A stretch of 64,000 bases of DNA, from contig CAJCJD010000244.1 of NCBI GenBank assembly GCA_903970555.1, positions 1 to 64,000 of the forward strand, in the 5' to 3' direction. Positions 28,050 through 37,424 of this stretch are shown here, in pieces (the stretch's first letter is position 1; the number at the start of each line of letters is the position of its first letter). The DNA comes from Vulcanimicrobiota bacterium (GTDB taxonomy: Bacteria; Pseudomonadota; Gammaproteobacteria; Xanthomonadales; Rhodanobacteraceae). A model generated the notes under the pieces. The model did not search any database. It saw nothing but the letters and a program-made list of their open reading frames with translations, and was not told the DNA's origin. The translations under genes were made by a program, and so were the position numbers.

Positions 28050-29282
28050 GTGAGCAATTCGGATCTGTTGAAGGAACTGCGTATCGAGCGCCATCAGCGC
28101 GAGGATCACGGCAGCGGCCCAGGGCGCTGGCCCTGGATCGTGGGAGTGATCGTGCTGATATTGCTTTTAATCGGGGCCGGCAGCTGGTGGCTGCTAAGTC
28201 ATCGCGCCATTCCCGTGCACACCGTAGCGGCTGTTGCGGCCGCGAGCGACCCCGGGGCGGGCGCGGTATTGCAGGCAACGGGTTATGTCACTGCGCGCCG
28301 CCAGGCAACCGTTTCGGCGCAGTTGACTGGCACGTTGACCGAGGTGCTGATCGAGGAAGGCGACCGCGTCAAGAAAGACCAGATCCTGGCGCGGCTCGAT
28401 GACAGCGAATATAAAGCCGCGCTCGATACCGCTGTTGCACAGGCTAAGGCGGCACATGCATTGGTTGAGCAGTTCCAGGCGCAGCTGGCGCAGAACCTGC
28501 GCGACGCAACGCGCGACGATACGCTCGCGGCGCAAGGGCTGGTCTCCAAACAGGCTGCCGAGCAGGCGCGCACTTTAGCCAACAGCACGCGCGCGCAACT
28601 CGTGTCGCAGCAGAAGCAAGCGGTTGCCGCCGATGCGGAAGTCGTGGAGGCGCAAGTCAACTTTGACTACTGCGTGGTGCGCGCACCTTTTGATGGCGTG
28701 ATCACCACCAAAGATGCGCAGGTTGGCGAAATCATCTCGCCGTTCTCCACCGGTGGTTTCACACGCACGGGTGTCGGCACGATTGTCGATATGGATTCGC
28801 TCGAAGTCGATGTAGATGTGAATGAAGCCTACATTGGACGCGTCACGCCAAAGATGCCTGCCGAAGCTGTGCTAGACGCATATCCCGACTGGCGCATTCC
28901 CGCGCATGTTATCGCTATCGTGCCGGCCGCGGATCGTGGCAAAGCGACGGTAAAAGTGCGCGTGGCGATGGAGCAGAAGGATTCACGCGTCGTACCCGAT
29001 ATGGGCGTGCGTGTCTCGTTCCTGGAGGCCAAGCCTGCCGCCGCTGCACAAGCGCAAAAGGGTGTGTTGGTGCCCGCCAAGGCCATCGTTAAGCGCGACG
29101 GTGACGACAGCGTTTTCATCGTGGCCGATGGCAAGGCGCATCGCCAGTCGGTGCAGCCTGCGGCACAGGAGTTTGGCGATCTTCGTCTAATCCCAGCGTC
29201 CGTCAACGCGGGAGAGAGCGTGGTGGTATCGCCGCCGGATGATTTGCATGACGGTTCGGATGTAAGCGTACAAACCCAGTAA
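28050..29282 (+). CDS. Periplasmic adaptor (MacA/HlyD-type membrane fusion protein)
   Basis: A 410-residue membrane-fusion subunit bridging an ABC exporter and an outer-membrane channel. One N-terminal membrane helix (WIVGVIVLILLLIGAGSWWLL, about residues 28-48), lipoyl half-motifs (TGYVTARRQATVSAQLTGTL and FDYCVVRAPFDGVITTKDAQ), a helical hairpin between them and a beta-barrel. The start is a GTG with GGGGCAGACAG upstream. Followed by an ATPase and two permease genes in the same direction: a MacAB-like pump of unknown cargo. Confidence 0.9.
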   Translation: MSNSDLLKELRIERHQREDHGSGPGRWPWIVGVIVLILLLIGAGSWWLLSHRAIPVHTVAAVAAASDPGAGAVLQATGYVTARRQATVSAQLTGTLTEVLIEEGDRVKKDQILARLDDSEYKAALDTAVAQAKAAHALVEQFQAQLAQNLRDATRDDTLAAQGLVSKQAAEQARTLANSTRAQLVSQQKQAVAADAEVVEAQVNFDYCVVRAPFDGVITTKDAQVGEIISPFSTGGFTRTGVGTIVDMDSLEVDVDVNEAYIGRVTPKMPAEAVLDAYPDWRIPAHVIAIVPAADRGKATVKVRVAMEQKDSRVVPDMGVRVSFLEAKPAAAAQAQKGVLVPAKAIVKRDGDDSVFIVADGKAHRQSVQPAAQEFGDLRLIPASVNAGESVVVSPPDDLHDGSDVSVQTQ

Positions 29283-29352
29283 TCACATCAGAACAACGGC
29301 CCGCGCTACAGATGCGTTGGCCCTCACGGGATTCACTCTGGAGGCTGTAGCC

Positions 29353-30039
29353 ATGGGTACGTTGATTGAGATCCGCGATCTTTCCAAAGTCTACGAGCGC
29401 GGCAAGCAGAAAGTCGAAGTGCTGCATCACATCAACCTCAATATCGCCGAGGGTGATTTCCTTGCGCTGATGGGGCCGTCCGGCTCGGGCAAGACGACAT
29501 TGTTGAATCTCGTCGGAGGCCTCGATACGCCGACAGCGGGAAGCATTACGGTGGCCGGTCAGCGCATCGATCAATTGGGCGCGGGTGCGCTCGCACGTTG
29601 GCGGGCATCGAACGTGGGCTTCGTATTCCAGTTCTACAACCTGATGCCCATGCTCAGCGCGCAGAAGAATGTGGAGCTGCCGTTGCTGCTAACCAAACTG
29701 TCGGCCGCGCAGCGTCGCAAAAATGCCTCCATCGCCTTGCAACTGGTTGGGCTGGCTGATCGGGCGTCACACAAGCCAAGCGAATTGTCCGGCGGTCAGC
29801 AACAGCGCGTAGCGATTGCACGTGCCATTGTTTCGGACCCTAGTCTGCTGGTGTGCGACGAACCGACGGGCGACCTAGATCGTCAATCTGCCGAGGAAGT
29901 ATTGGGCCTGCTGCGCCAACTCAATCGCGAACACGGCAAGACCATCGTGATGGTCACGCACGATCCGAAAGCGGCCGAGTATGCGAACCATACGCTGCAT
30001 CTGGACAAGGGCACGTTGGTCGAACAGGCCATCGCCTGA
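29353..30039 (+). CDS. ABC transporter ATP-binding protein (MacB/LolD type)
   Basis: A 228-residue ATPase of the exporter. Walker [10 protein letters not shown] (about residue 40), Q-loop [10 protein letters not shown], signature [14 protein letters not shown], Walker [13 protein letters not shown] and H-loop VTHD are all intact. The DEPTGDLD form is that of the LolD/MacB/FtsE subgroup, which work with FtsX-like permeases and act mechanically across the envelope. ATG 29353 has GGAGG 8 bases upstream; an earlier in-frame start is less good. Confidence 0.95.
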   Translation: MGTLIEIRDLSKVYERGKQKVEVLHHINLNIAEGDFLALMGPSGSGKTTLLNLVGGLDTPTAGSITVAGQRIDQLGAGALARWRASNVGFVFQFYNLMPMLSAQKNVELPLLLTKLSAAQRRKNASIALQLVGLADRASHKPSELSGGQQQRVAIARAIVSDPSLLVCDEPTGDLDRQSAEEVLGLLRQLNREHGKTIVMVTHDPKAAEYANHTLHLDKGTLVEQAIA

Positions 30040-30049
30040 GGAGACGATG

Positions 30050-31213
30050 ATGAAATACTTTCATCTCATATGGGCGGCGCTATTCCGGCGAAAAGCCCGC
30101 ACCATTCTCACCTTGGTATCGATCGCCGCGGCGTTTTTGTTGTTCGGCATGCTCGATGCGGTACGCACCTCGTTTGATCAGGCGGGTGCGAGCGCCAATG
30201 GTGCGCGTCGTTTACAGGTCGGTTCCAAGCTGTCCTTCATTCAGACCTTACCGCAGGGTCTAGGGGCACGGATCGCCCAGGTTTCCGGTGTGAAATCGGT
30301 TGCGTATGCCAATTGGTTTGGCGGTGCTTATCAGGATCCACACAACCAGATTTTCAGTTTCGCCGTTAGCGACAACTACCTCGATCAATATCCCGAGGTC
30401 GACGTGAGCGCGGATGCTCGCAAAGCGTTTGCCACCACGCAAACCGGCATCATCGTCGGCCAATTGCTAGCGGACAAATACCATTGGAAGGTGGGCGATC
30501 AAATACCGCTGCAATCGACCATTTTTCCCATGCATGACGGCAGCAAGAACTGGAAGTTCGATATCGTCGGTGTCATGCATGCCAAGGATAAAAGTGCTGG
30601 CTGGTATGACCAGGTGATCCTCATGCACTGGAAGTACTTCGATGAAGGCACGCCTTTCAACGGTGGCACGGTTGGTTGGTACGTCGTCAACGTGAACGAT
30701 GCGAATCAGGCGGACAAGGTCGCTAAGGCGATCGATGCGATTTCCGCTAATTCAGACCATGAGACGCGTACACAAACAGAAGCCGCTGCATCTGCATCTT
30801 GGATGAAGCAGCTGGCCGATATCGGCCTGATTGTGGGCTCCATCATGGGCGCGGTGTTCTTCACGTTATTGCTGCTTACCGGGAACACGATGATGCAGGC
30901 GGTGCGCGAACGCACGTCCGAGCTTGCCGTGCTCAAGACTATTGGCTTTTCCAATCAAGGCGTGCTGGCAATGGTGTTGGCGGAATCGCTGTTGCTGGTG
31001 CTGATCGGCGGCCTTATTGGAATTGGTCTTGCGGCGGTTCTGATTCCGGGCGTCAGTGCGGGAAGTGGCGGCCTCTTGAATCTACCGACGGTTGGCTTGG
31101 GAAGTTGGTTGCTCGGCATCGCGTTGATGATCGCGATTGGGTTGGTGGTCGGCGCGCTGCCTGCGTGGCGTGCGATGCGGCTGAACATCGTTGATGCTTT
31201 GGCCGGCCGCTGA
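30050..31213 (+). CDS. FtsX-like ABC permease
   Basis: A 387-residue MacB-type permease: one N-terminal membrane helix ([18 protein letters not shown]), a large periplasmic domain (about residues 45-260), and three C-terminal helices, the second preceded by [15 protein letters not shown], the coupling helix conserved in FtsX-like permeases. GAGGAG is 6 bases from ATG 30050 and 3 from ATG 30047, so 30050 is preferred. The pump would need a heterodimer with the next gene. Confidence 0.92.
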   Translation: MKYFHLIWAALFRRKARTILTLVSIAAAFLLFGMLDAVRTSFDQAGASANGARRLQVGSKLSFIQTLPQGLGARIAQVSGVKSVAYANWFGGAYQDPHNQIFSFAVSDNYLDQYPEVDVSADARKAFATTQTGIIVGQLLADKYHWKVGDQIPLQSTIFPMHDGSKNWKFDIVGVMHAKDKSAGWYDQVILMHWKYFDEGTPFNGGTVGWYVVNVNDANQADKVAKAIDAISANSDHETRTQTEAAASASWMKQLADIGLIVGSIMGAVFFTLLLLTGNTMMQAVRERTSELAVLKTIGFSNQGVLAMVLAESLLLVLIGGLIGIGLAAVLIPGVSAGSGGLLNLPTVGLGSWLLGIALMIAIGLVVGALPAWRAMRLNIVDALAGR

Positions 31214-31224
31214 GGAGCGAGATC

Positions 31225-32542
31225 ATGAACTTTCTTTTCAATCTGGGTTTGGTGATTGCGTTGATCGTATTCCTGGCGATCTGGGTCTATCTGCCGTGGA
31301 TGGTGGTGCTCGCGCTGGTTGTTGTGTTCGCGTTGTGGATGGCGTTGACGCGTCGCGGTCGTCAGGCGGCGTCGGTCACGGCAGTCGGCGTGAGCACACT
31401 GCGCCAACGGCTGGGCTCGTCATCCGTGGTCATCATTGGTATCGCTGGCGTGGTGGGCGTGCTGGTGGCATTGCTCGCGATGGGTGAGGGATATGCCGAG
31501 ACTTTGCGTAAAACCGGTAGCGCCGACACCGCTATCGTGATGCGCGGCGGATCGGCCAGCGAGGTGATGTCGGTCATGGATCACGACAGCATCGTGGTCG
31601 TACCTCAGGCGCCGGGCATCGCACGTGACAACCAGGGCAAACCCGTTGCTTCCCCCGAAATCGTGGTCGCTGCAAATCTTCCGATCAAGGGCAGCACGCC
31701 AGACGATGAAGGCAGCGTGCAGTTGCGCGGTGTGAGCGATCAGGCTTGGGCGGTGCGTCCAAACTTGAAGATCATCGCAGGGCGAAAGTTTACGCCTGGC
31801 ATGCGTGAGTTGATCGTGGGGCAGGGTGCGCAGCGTCAGTTCGCAGGCTTGGAGCCGGGGCACGAGGTGAAGTTGGGCAACCAGACGTGGACGGTGGTTG
31901 GCGTGTTCGCTTCCAACGATGCATTGGATTCCGAAATCTGGGGAGATGCGGACACCGTGGCGTCCACCTATCGTCGCGGCAGCAGTCGTGCTTCTGTGAC
32001 GGTGAAGTTGGCGGATGCGAAGGCGTATGACGGATTCAAAGCGGCCTTGGCGGCCGATCCGCGATTGAAAGTGGATGTCGATACCACGCTCAACTATTTC
32101 AGCAAGCAGTCCGAGGGCATGAGCAAGGTCATGCGAGTGATGGGTATCACGGTCGGCCTGATCATGGCGATCGGTGCCGTGTTCGGCGCGCTCAATACGA
32201 TGTTCGCAGCGGTCGCTTCGCGTGCGCGCGAAATTGCCACCTTGCGAGCGATAGGTTTTCCGCGGTGTGCCGGTCGTGGTGGCAATCATGCTGGAAACGA
32301 TGTTACTGGCTTTGATCGGAGGCTTGCTTGGCGGATTATTCGCGTGGCTGATCTTCAATGGCTATACCGCGTCCACCATGGCAGCAGGGACGGTTGGGCA
32401 GCTGACTTTCGCTTTCAAAGTATCGCCGGAGTTGCTCTGGCAAGGTTTGAAATGGGCGCTAGCGATTGGTTTCGTTGGCGGATTGTTTCCTGCAGTCCGC
32501 GCTGCACGATTGCCGGTCACCACGGCATTGCGTGAGCTGTAA
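31225..32542 (+). pseudogene. FtsX-like ABC permease, disrupted by a one-base frameshift
   Basis: Second permease of the exporter, with two N-terminal hydrophobic segments, a periplasmic domain and the coupling helix REIATLRAIGF. Immediately after that motif the frame changes: the codons read IGFPRCAGRGG, whereas dropping one C in TTTTCCGCGG (32256-32265) restores IGFRGVPVVVAIMLETM and a normal 94-residue C-terminus ending at 32542. As written, 345 native residues are followed by a 91-residue unrelated tail ending at 32535, and the last two membrane helices are lost. This is either an assembly/base-call error or a real inactivating mutation; the rest of the gene is well preserved. Confidence 0.85.
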
Positions 32543-32550
32543 TGTGATGG

Positions 32551-32586
32551 CAGGAGCCTAGGCGTACGCTTGTGCTCCTGTTTCTT
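32551..32586 (+). terminator. Terminator of the ABC exporter operon
   Basis: CAGGAGC (32551-32557) / GCTCCTG (32574-32580) with an inner pairing region and a following TTTCTT. It lies 9 bases after the restored permease stop, which supports the restored frame as the genuine end. Confidence 0.6.
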
Positions 32587-33040
32587 GCAGGCCATCGTGA
32601 CGCTACCGATGGCCTGACTGCGTTTGATATATCGACTCTGTCGAATCCGCTTCTGCATGCATTGCGCCCAGTCTCGGCACGGCCCAGTCAGAGCGACTTG
32701 GGACTTCTGCTCCCCGTTTTTCACATTTATCCGAATTTTCATTTTTCAGATCAGTCCCATTCTTTGGCTTTTTTTGCCGCACTACCATGCGTAACACGTG
32801 CTCAAGCAATGACGAGCCCTGGCGCATTGGATCCCGATTGACAGCCCGATCACCACGGGTGGCATCGACTTCGCGCTAGTTCGCAAGCGTCCAAGGAAAG
32901 GCATTCCTGACTGGATAGTAGTTGTCCGGGTCGAAGGGGTGCTGCCCGGGAAAAATCCATCGTTTGGATTAGCCGGAATCCGAAACATGAGTTGAGCGAA
33001 GCATCTTCGTCACTCGTTACCTGACGAGCGACAAGAGTAG
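32587..33040. other. Long region upstream of fimbrial operon
   Basis: No gene is supported. The first part is AT-rich in patches (CCGTTTTTCACATTTATCC, GGCTTTTTTTGCC). A TTGACA at 32837-32842 has no good -10 partner. From 32966 to 33062 there is a series of small hairpins that ends with an intrinsic terminator, listed separately. Confidence 0.5.
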
Positions 33041-33062
33041 TCCGCCGTGGCGGCGGATTTTT
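32966..33062 (+). promoter_or_regulatory. Structured leader of the major pilin gene ending in an intrinsic terminator
   Basis: Four successive stem-loops: GGATT / AATCC (32966-32981), CGAAG / CTTCG (32997-33009), CTCGT / ACGAG (33013-33028) and TCCGCC / GGCGGA (33041-33057) with TTTTT at 33058-33062. The last is a textbook rho-independent terminator that stops 33 bases before the pilin ATG. It could attenuate the fimbrial operon or end a separate short transcript. It does not match the c-di-GMP riboswitch consensus I know. Confidence 0.5.
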
Positions 33063-33095
33063 AAGTTGAAACCCTCCATCAAGGACTTTAGATAC

Positions 33096-33671
33096 ATGAA
33101 GCACATCAAACTCGCCTCGGCTCTGGTTGTCGCCATGGGCATCGCCGCAGCTGGCGTTGCCAGCGCAGCGGCTTCCACCGGCGGCACCATTACCTTCACC
33201 GGTGCTGTGACCGACGAAACCTGCACGGTCACCGGCGGCGCCGGCACCAACGGTGGCACGGGCAACTTCACTGTGGCACTCGATCCGGTTCCGGCTTCCG
33301 CGCTGGCCGCTGCGACCGATACCGCGGGCAACAAGACGTTCCAGGTCATCATCGGTGGCCCGGGCCAGAGCACCTGCGTGGACGGCAAGGTCGCCACGAT
33401 GTCGTTCGTGCCCTCCAGCCCGCAGATCGATGCGACTACCGGCGCGCTGGTTAACGCGCTCAGCGGTCAGGCGACCAACACGGAAGTGCAGGTGCTCGAC
33501 AGCACCGGTACGGCGATCGCTCTGAACGATCCGGCCAATGGCGTGACGTTCCCGGCGATTGCAAACAACACCGCCACGATCGACTTCCAGGCTCAGTACC
33601 TGGCCGTCAACGGCGGTGCGACCGCTGGTCTGGTTAGCACGGACGTGCTGTACCAGGTTGTCTACAACTAA
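33096..33671 (+). CDS. Major fimbrial subunit (FimA-type pilin)
   Basis: Structural pilin of a chaperone-usher fimbria, 191 residues with a signal peptide ending ASAA (about residue 23). The mature protein has the Ig-like pilin fold: donor-strand region TITFTGAV, cysteines in DETCTV and QSTCVDG that form the family disulfide, and a penultimate tyrosine (YQVVYN) recognised by the chaperone. AAGGA is about 10 bases from ATG 33096; an upstream TTG in frame is less likely. First gene of a seven-gene operon and followed by a 13-bp hairpin. Confidence 0.92.
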   Translation: MKHIKLASALVVAMGIAAAGVASAAASTGGTITFTGAVTDETCTVTGGAGTNGGTGNFTVALDPVPASALAAATDTAGNKTFQVIIGGPGQSTCVDGKVATMSFVPSSPQIDATTGALVNALSGQATNTEVQVLDSTGTAIALNDPANGVTFPAIANNTATIDFQAQYLAVNGGATAGLVSTDVLYQVVYN

Positions 33672-33696
33672 TCGGTTGTAGAGCAATCTCTCCCTA

Positions 33697-33727
33697 TCTC
33701 GGTGACCGCCTTGCGCGGTCACCGAGA
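33697..33727 (+). terminator. Intercistronic hairpin after major pilin
   Basis: Perfect 13-bp stem from TCTCGGTGACCGC to GCGGTCACCGAGA with a CTTGC loop, 25 bases after the pilin stop and 17 before the chaperone start. No strong U tract follows, so partial termination or protection of the pilin mRNA from 3' decay is more likely than full stop. This would give excess pilin over chaperone and usher. Confidence 0.75.
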
Positions 33728-33744
33728 CATTCTTGAGGTGATAC

Positions 33745-34488
33745 ATGAGCAACGTAATGCGCTATGCCATGGCAGGCTGTCTTTTACTCGCGGGCGTGTT
33801 TGCAGGCCGTAGCGAAGCCAGCGTGGTGATCGGCGGCACGCGTGTCGTGTATCCGGCCCAAGACAAGGAAGTTACCGTCAAGCTCACCAACGAGGGCAAT
33901 CAACCTGCGCTCGTGCAGGTATGGCTCGACGACGGCGATGACAAATCCACGCCGGACACGGCGAAAGTGCCTTTCACTGTGATGCCCCCGGTTTTCCGCA
34001 TCGATCCGTCCAAAGGACAGGCGGTGCGTCTGGTTTACACCAAAGAACCGTTGCCGACCGATAAGGAAAGCCTGTTCTGGGTGAACGTGCTCGAAGTGCC
34101 ACCGAAAGCTGCCGAAGATGGCAAGAACCATCTGCAGTTTGCGTTTCGCACGCGCATCAAATTGTTTTTCCGTCCGTCCGGTTTATCGGGCGACGTAGCG
34201 ACGGCTCGCGACAAGCTCACATGGAAAGTGGTGCCCAATTCGAAGGGCAAAGGTTTTGCAGTGCAGGCGACCAACCCTACGCCTTACTTCGTGTCGTTTG
34301 CGCATGTTGGCGTGAAAGAAGGTGACCGCGAGATCAACGGCGATGGCGGCATGGTTGCGCCGGGCTCGTCCACGGTTTTCCCAATTGAAAATCTCAACAG
34401 CGCTCCCGGTGCGGGAGTGCAAGTGGTGTTCACCACCATCAATGACTTTGGCGCGCTCGACAAGGTTGTAAAGCCGCTCGGTCAGTAA
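33745..34488 (+). CDS. Periplasmic fimbrial chaperone (PapD/FimC family)
   Basis: A 247-residue periplasmic chaperone that completes the Ig fold of pilins by donor-strand complementation. Signal peptide to about residue 26, then SVVIGGTRVVYPAQDKEVTV (edge strand with Arg and Tyr), FTVMPPVFRIDPSKGQAVRL, and the family signature ESLFWVNVLEVPPK. GAGGTGA precedes the ATG. Followed by a short hairpin and the usher gene. Confidence 0.95.
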   Translation: MSNVMRYAMAGCLLLAGVFAGRSEASVVIGGTRVVYPAQDKEVTVKLTNEGNQPALVQVWLDDGDDKSTPDTAKVPFTVMPPVFRIDPSKGQAVRLVYTKEPLPTDKESLFWVNVLEVPPKAAEDGKNHLQFAFRTRIKLFFRPSGLSGDVATARDKLTWKVVPNSKGKGFAVQATNPTPYFVSFAHVGVKEGDREINGDGGMVAPGSSTVFPIENLNSAPGAGVQVVFTTINDFGALDKVVKPLGQ

Positions 34489-34513
34489 GTCCGTTGTTGC
34501 TTTAGTTCCTCCA

Positions 34514-34534
34514 AGGCCGTGCTCGGCACGGCCT
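34514..34534 (+). terminator. Intercistronic hairpin between chaperone and usher
   Basis: Perfect 9-bp stem AGGCCGTGC / GCACGGCCT with a three-base loop, 25 bases after the chaperone stop. No T run follows. Likely a further step-down in expression before the usher gene. Confidence 0.6.
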
Positions 34535-34565
34535 CAGGGGCCTTGTGTTTCGCCGGGAGGTCGTT

Positions 34566-37424
34566 GTGTCCACCAAGCAGTCCCGCAAATCGGAACGTAT
34601 CCGTGCTGTGGCGCCCATGCGTCAGAGACTGCTATCGGTTTGGATCATCGCGGCACTCGTTTCGCCCTCTTTGTTACATGCGGCGGCAGCTGACCCAGCG
34701 GTCGACCCATCATCGGCTGATCCTGCCGCAGCGACGGCCGTGACCTTCGATGCGGATTTCTTTCCCGCCGGCATGGCGCCGAAAGTAGATCTCTCGCGCT
34801 TTGAAAAGAGCGGCGCCGTTGCACCGGGTACCTATCGCGGCGACGTGATTCTAAATCGCGTGTGGCGTGCCAACACCGATATCGTTTTGGACGTTGCTCC
34901 GGGCGGCAAAGATGTGTTGCCTTGCTTCGACAAGGCTTCGCTCACGAGTTATGGCGTCGACTTGAAAAAAGTCGCTGCTGATACAACGCATCCCGGCAAA
35001 AAGCCTATTCCGGATGGTCGTTTCTGCAGTCCACTGAGCGATTACATTCCCGGCGCGACCACTAGTTTCGACGGTGGCGAACAAACGCTCACCATTGAAG
35101 TACCGCAAATCTATTCGTCGCACAATGCGCGCGGATGGGTGGATCCTTCGGAATGGAATAGCGGTATCAACGCGGCCGTCGTCGGTTACACCGCCAACTT
35201 CTACCGCAGCGACGATGGCAATCGTTCGCTCGCCAGCGGCTACCTTGGCTTGAACCTGTCCCAGCACATCGGTTCGTGGAGCATCAATCATACCGGCTCA
35301 CTCATGTGGATTGAGGGCCAGGGGAACAAATACCAGGCCAGCTCCACCTTCTTGCAGCACGACATCCCCTCGGTGCACGCGCAAATGCTGGTGGGTGACT
35401 CGTTCACGCAGGGCGATCTGTTCGATAGCGTGCGTCTGCGCGGTGTGCGCCTCTTTAGCGACGATCGCATGCTGCCCAATTCATTGCGCGGCTATGCGCC
35501 TGTCGTGCGTGGCGTGGCAGATACCAATGCGCATCTGATCATTCGCCAACATGGCTATGTGGTGTACGACACCAATGTGGCACCCGGTCCATACGTCATC
35601 GATGATTTGTCGCCCACGGGCTACGGTGGCGATCTGGACGTGGAGCAGATCGAAGCCGATGGCCGCGTCAAGCGCTTCACGGTGCCGTTTGCTGCGGTGC
35701 CCATGTCGTTGCGCCCAGGCATGACACGCTGGAGCCTGGCTGCCGGCAAGATCGATCAGCTCAACCTGAGGGATGAGCCGACCATTTTGCAGGGCACGTA
35801 TCAACGTGGTCTCACCAACCTGGTTACGGCATATGGCGGCGCGACACTGGCCACCGATTACGCGTCAGTGATCGGCGGTGCGGCGTTCAATACCAAAGTG
35901 GGTGCTTTCGCGGCCGACGTTACCGAAGCACGCAATCGCGTGCCCACACGGCCGGCGACGACAGGCACCAGCGTAAGGCTGAGCTACAACAAGAACCTGG
36001 TCGACACCGGCACCAACTTTGCAGTGGCAGCTTACCGGTACTCCACCAGCGGTTACGTCGGGCTGCAGGACGCTACGTATATGCGTGACGCCGCAGCGCG
36101 CGGCGAGAACCCTGATGCCATTCAGCGCCAGCGCAATCGCGTGGATGTGAACATCAGCCAGAATCTTGGCAATACCTACGGCCAGTTCTTTCTCACCGGT
36201 TCCGTGCTCGATTATTGGAACGCGCGCGGTCGCCAGGTGAATTTCAGCGCGGGTTACAGTAATCGCTGGAAATTGCTCAACTACAGTATCAGCGCACAAC
36301 GTACGCGTGACACGACGATCGCAAATGCGGCGTATACCGGCCCGATTACCGACACCGTTCCCGGCAATATCGCTGGGGCGTTGGGTGCGCCCACCACGCC
36401 AGGTCGCGTCGATACCAGCATTTTTCTCACGGTTTCGATGCCGCTGGGCCGGAGCGCGCATGCGCCGATCTTCAATGCACTAACCAGCCATTCGCAGCAA
36501 GGCGGCAGCAACGAACAAGCCAGCGCCAGTGGCACACTAGGCGACGAGCAACGTCTGGCTTATGGCGCCACCCTAAGTCATGACGCGAGCACGACTAACG
36601 CAAGCGTGAACACCCAATACAACGGCAGTCACGGCAACTACGCAGCCAGCTACAGCTACGGCACCAACTATTCACAGGCGAGTGTCGGCACCTCGGGCTC
36701 GTTGATACTGCATGCAGGGGGCTACACTTTCTCGCCGCCCACGGGCGATACCATTGCGTTGATACACGCACCCAACGCCAAAGGTGCGCGAGTCCTGAGC
36801 GGGCAAGGTTCCGTGGTGGATGGGAACGGTTATGCCGTCGTGCCGTATTTGCAGCCTTATCAGCTCAACACCGTCGAGCTCGATCCGAAGGACTCAAGCA
36901 CCAGTGTGGAGCTGAAGTCCACCAAGGAAAGTGTGGCGCCGCGCGCGGGTACGGTGACGCTACTCAACTATGAAACCACCAGTGGCCGCGCTTTGCTCGT
37001 TGAAACCAGCTTGCCCGATGGGCGTCCCGTTCCATTCGGCGCCAACGTGCTGGATGAGAAAGGCGACAACATTGGCGTCGCCGGTCAGGCGAGCCGCCTC
37101 TACATTCGCGATATGCAATCGTCCGGTGTCATCACCGTGCAGTGGGGCGACGGCGCGGCAGATTCGTGTCAGATCACTTTGCAGCTCAAGCCGCAGCCAA
37201 AAGGTGTGCGTACGGATATGGAAAAAGTCCAGGCCGCCTGCGTTTTCAAAACTACGGCGGCTGCTCCGACCGGACAGGCAACAGGCGAGAAGCCCGTGGC
37301 GATGCTCGATGCCGGGCAACGCCATACCGGTATCGAAAGCGTTTTGCCTCTGCCTAGGAGTCGGTCTGAATGCTTTAGGCTCAAACGCGATCCGGCCGGT
37401 TTGCTAGAGAGGTTTACAGCATGA
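34566..37424 (+). CDS. Outer-membrane fimbrial usher
   Basis: A 952-residue outer-membrane usher that secretes and orders fimbrial subunits. Signal peptide (WIIAALVSPSLLHAAAAD), N-terminal periplasmic domain starting VTFDADFFPAGMAPKVDLSR with the conserved PGTYRGDVILN, the 24-strand barrel with plug domain (PYVIDDLSPTGYGGDLDVEQ), and C-terminal domains. The tail after the last cysteine (about 45 residues, rich in Arg near the end) is longer than usual. GGGAGG is 5 bases from GTG 34566, better than the GTG at 34545. The stop overlaps the adhesin start (ATGA). Confidence 0.95.
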   Translation: MSTKQSRKSERIRAVAPMRQRLLSVWIIAALVSPSLLHAAAADPAVDPSSADPAAATAVTFDADFFPAGMAPKVDLSRFEKSGAVAPGTYRGDVILNRVWRANTDIVLDVAPGGKDVLPCFDKASLTSYGVDLKKVAADTTHPGKKPIPDGRFCSPLSDYIPGATTSFDGGEQTLTIEVPQIYSSHNARGWVDPSEWNSGINAAVVGYTANFYRSDDGNRSLASGYLGLNLSQHIGSWSINHTGSLMWIEGQGNKYQASSTFLQHDIPSVHAQMLVGDSFTQGDLFDSVRLRGVRLFSDDRMLPNSLRGYAPVVRGVADTNAHLIIRQHGYVVYDTNVAPGPYVIDDLSPTGYGGDLDVEQIEADGRVKRFTVPFAAVPMSLRPGMTRWSLAAGKIDQLNLRDEPTILQGTYQRGLTNLVTAYGGATLATDYASVIGGAAFNTKVGAFAADVTEARNRVPTRPATTGTSVRLSYNKNLVDTGTNFAVAAYRYSTSGYVGLQDATYMRDAAARGENPDAIQRQRNRVDVNISQNLGNTYGQFFLTGSVLDYWNARGRQVNFSAGYSNRWKLLNYSISAQRTRDTTIANAAYTGPITDTVPGNIAGALGAPTTPGRVDTSIFLTVSMPLGRSAHAPIFNALTSHSQQGGSNEQASASGTLGDEQRLAYGATLSHDASTTNASVNTQYNGSHGNYAASYSYGTNYSQASVGTSGSLILHAGGYTFSPPTGDTIALIHAPNAKGARVLSGQGSVVDGNGYAVVPYLQPYQLNTVELDPKDSSTSVELKSTKESVAPRAGTVTLLNYETTSGRALLVETSLPDGRPVPFGANVLDEKGDNIGVAGQASRLYIRDMQSSGVITVQWGDGAADSCQITLQLKPQPKGVRTDMEKVQAACVFKTTAAAPTGQATGEKPVAMLDAGQRHTGIESVLPLPRSRSECFRLKRDPAGLLERFTA

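Noticed and set aside
29981-30046. Upstream extension of the first FtsX-like permease
   Set aside because: It overlaps the ATPase gene by about 60 bases; ATG 30050 after GAGGAG is a much better start.
32260-32261. Programmed ribosomal frameshift in the permease
   Set aside because: TTTTCC is not a recognised efficient shift site and no pseudoknot was evident; a simple one-base insertion or assembly error is more economical.
32966-33062. c-di-GMP (GEMM) riboswitch upstream of the fimbrial operon
   Set aside because: Tempting because of the context, but the conserved GCAAA elements and tetraloop-receptor layout are not visible.
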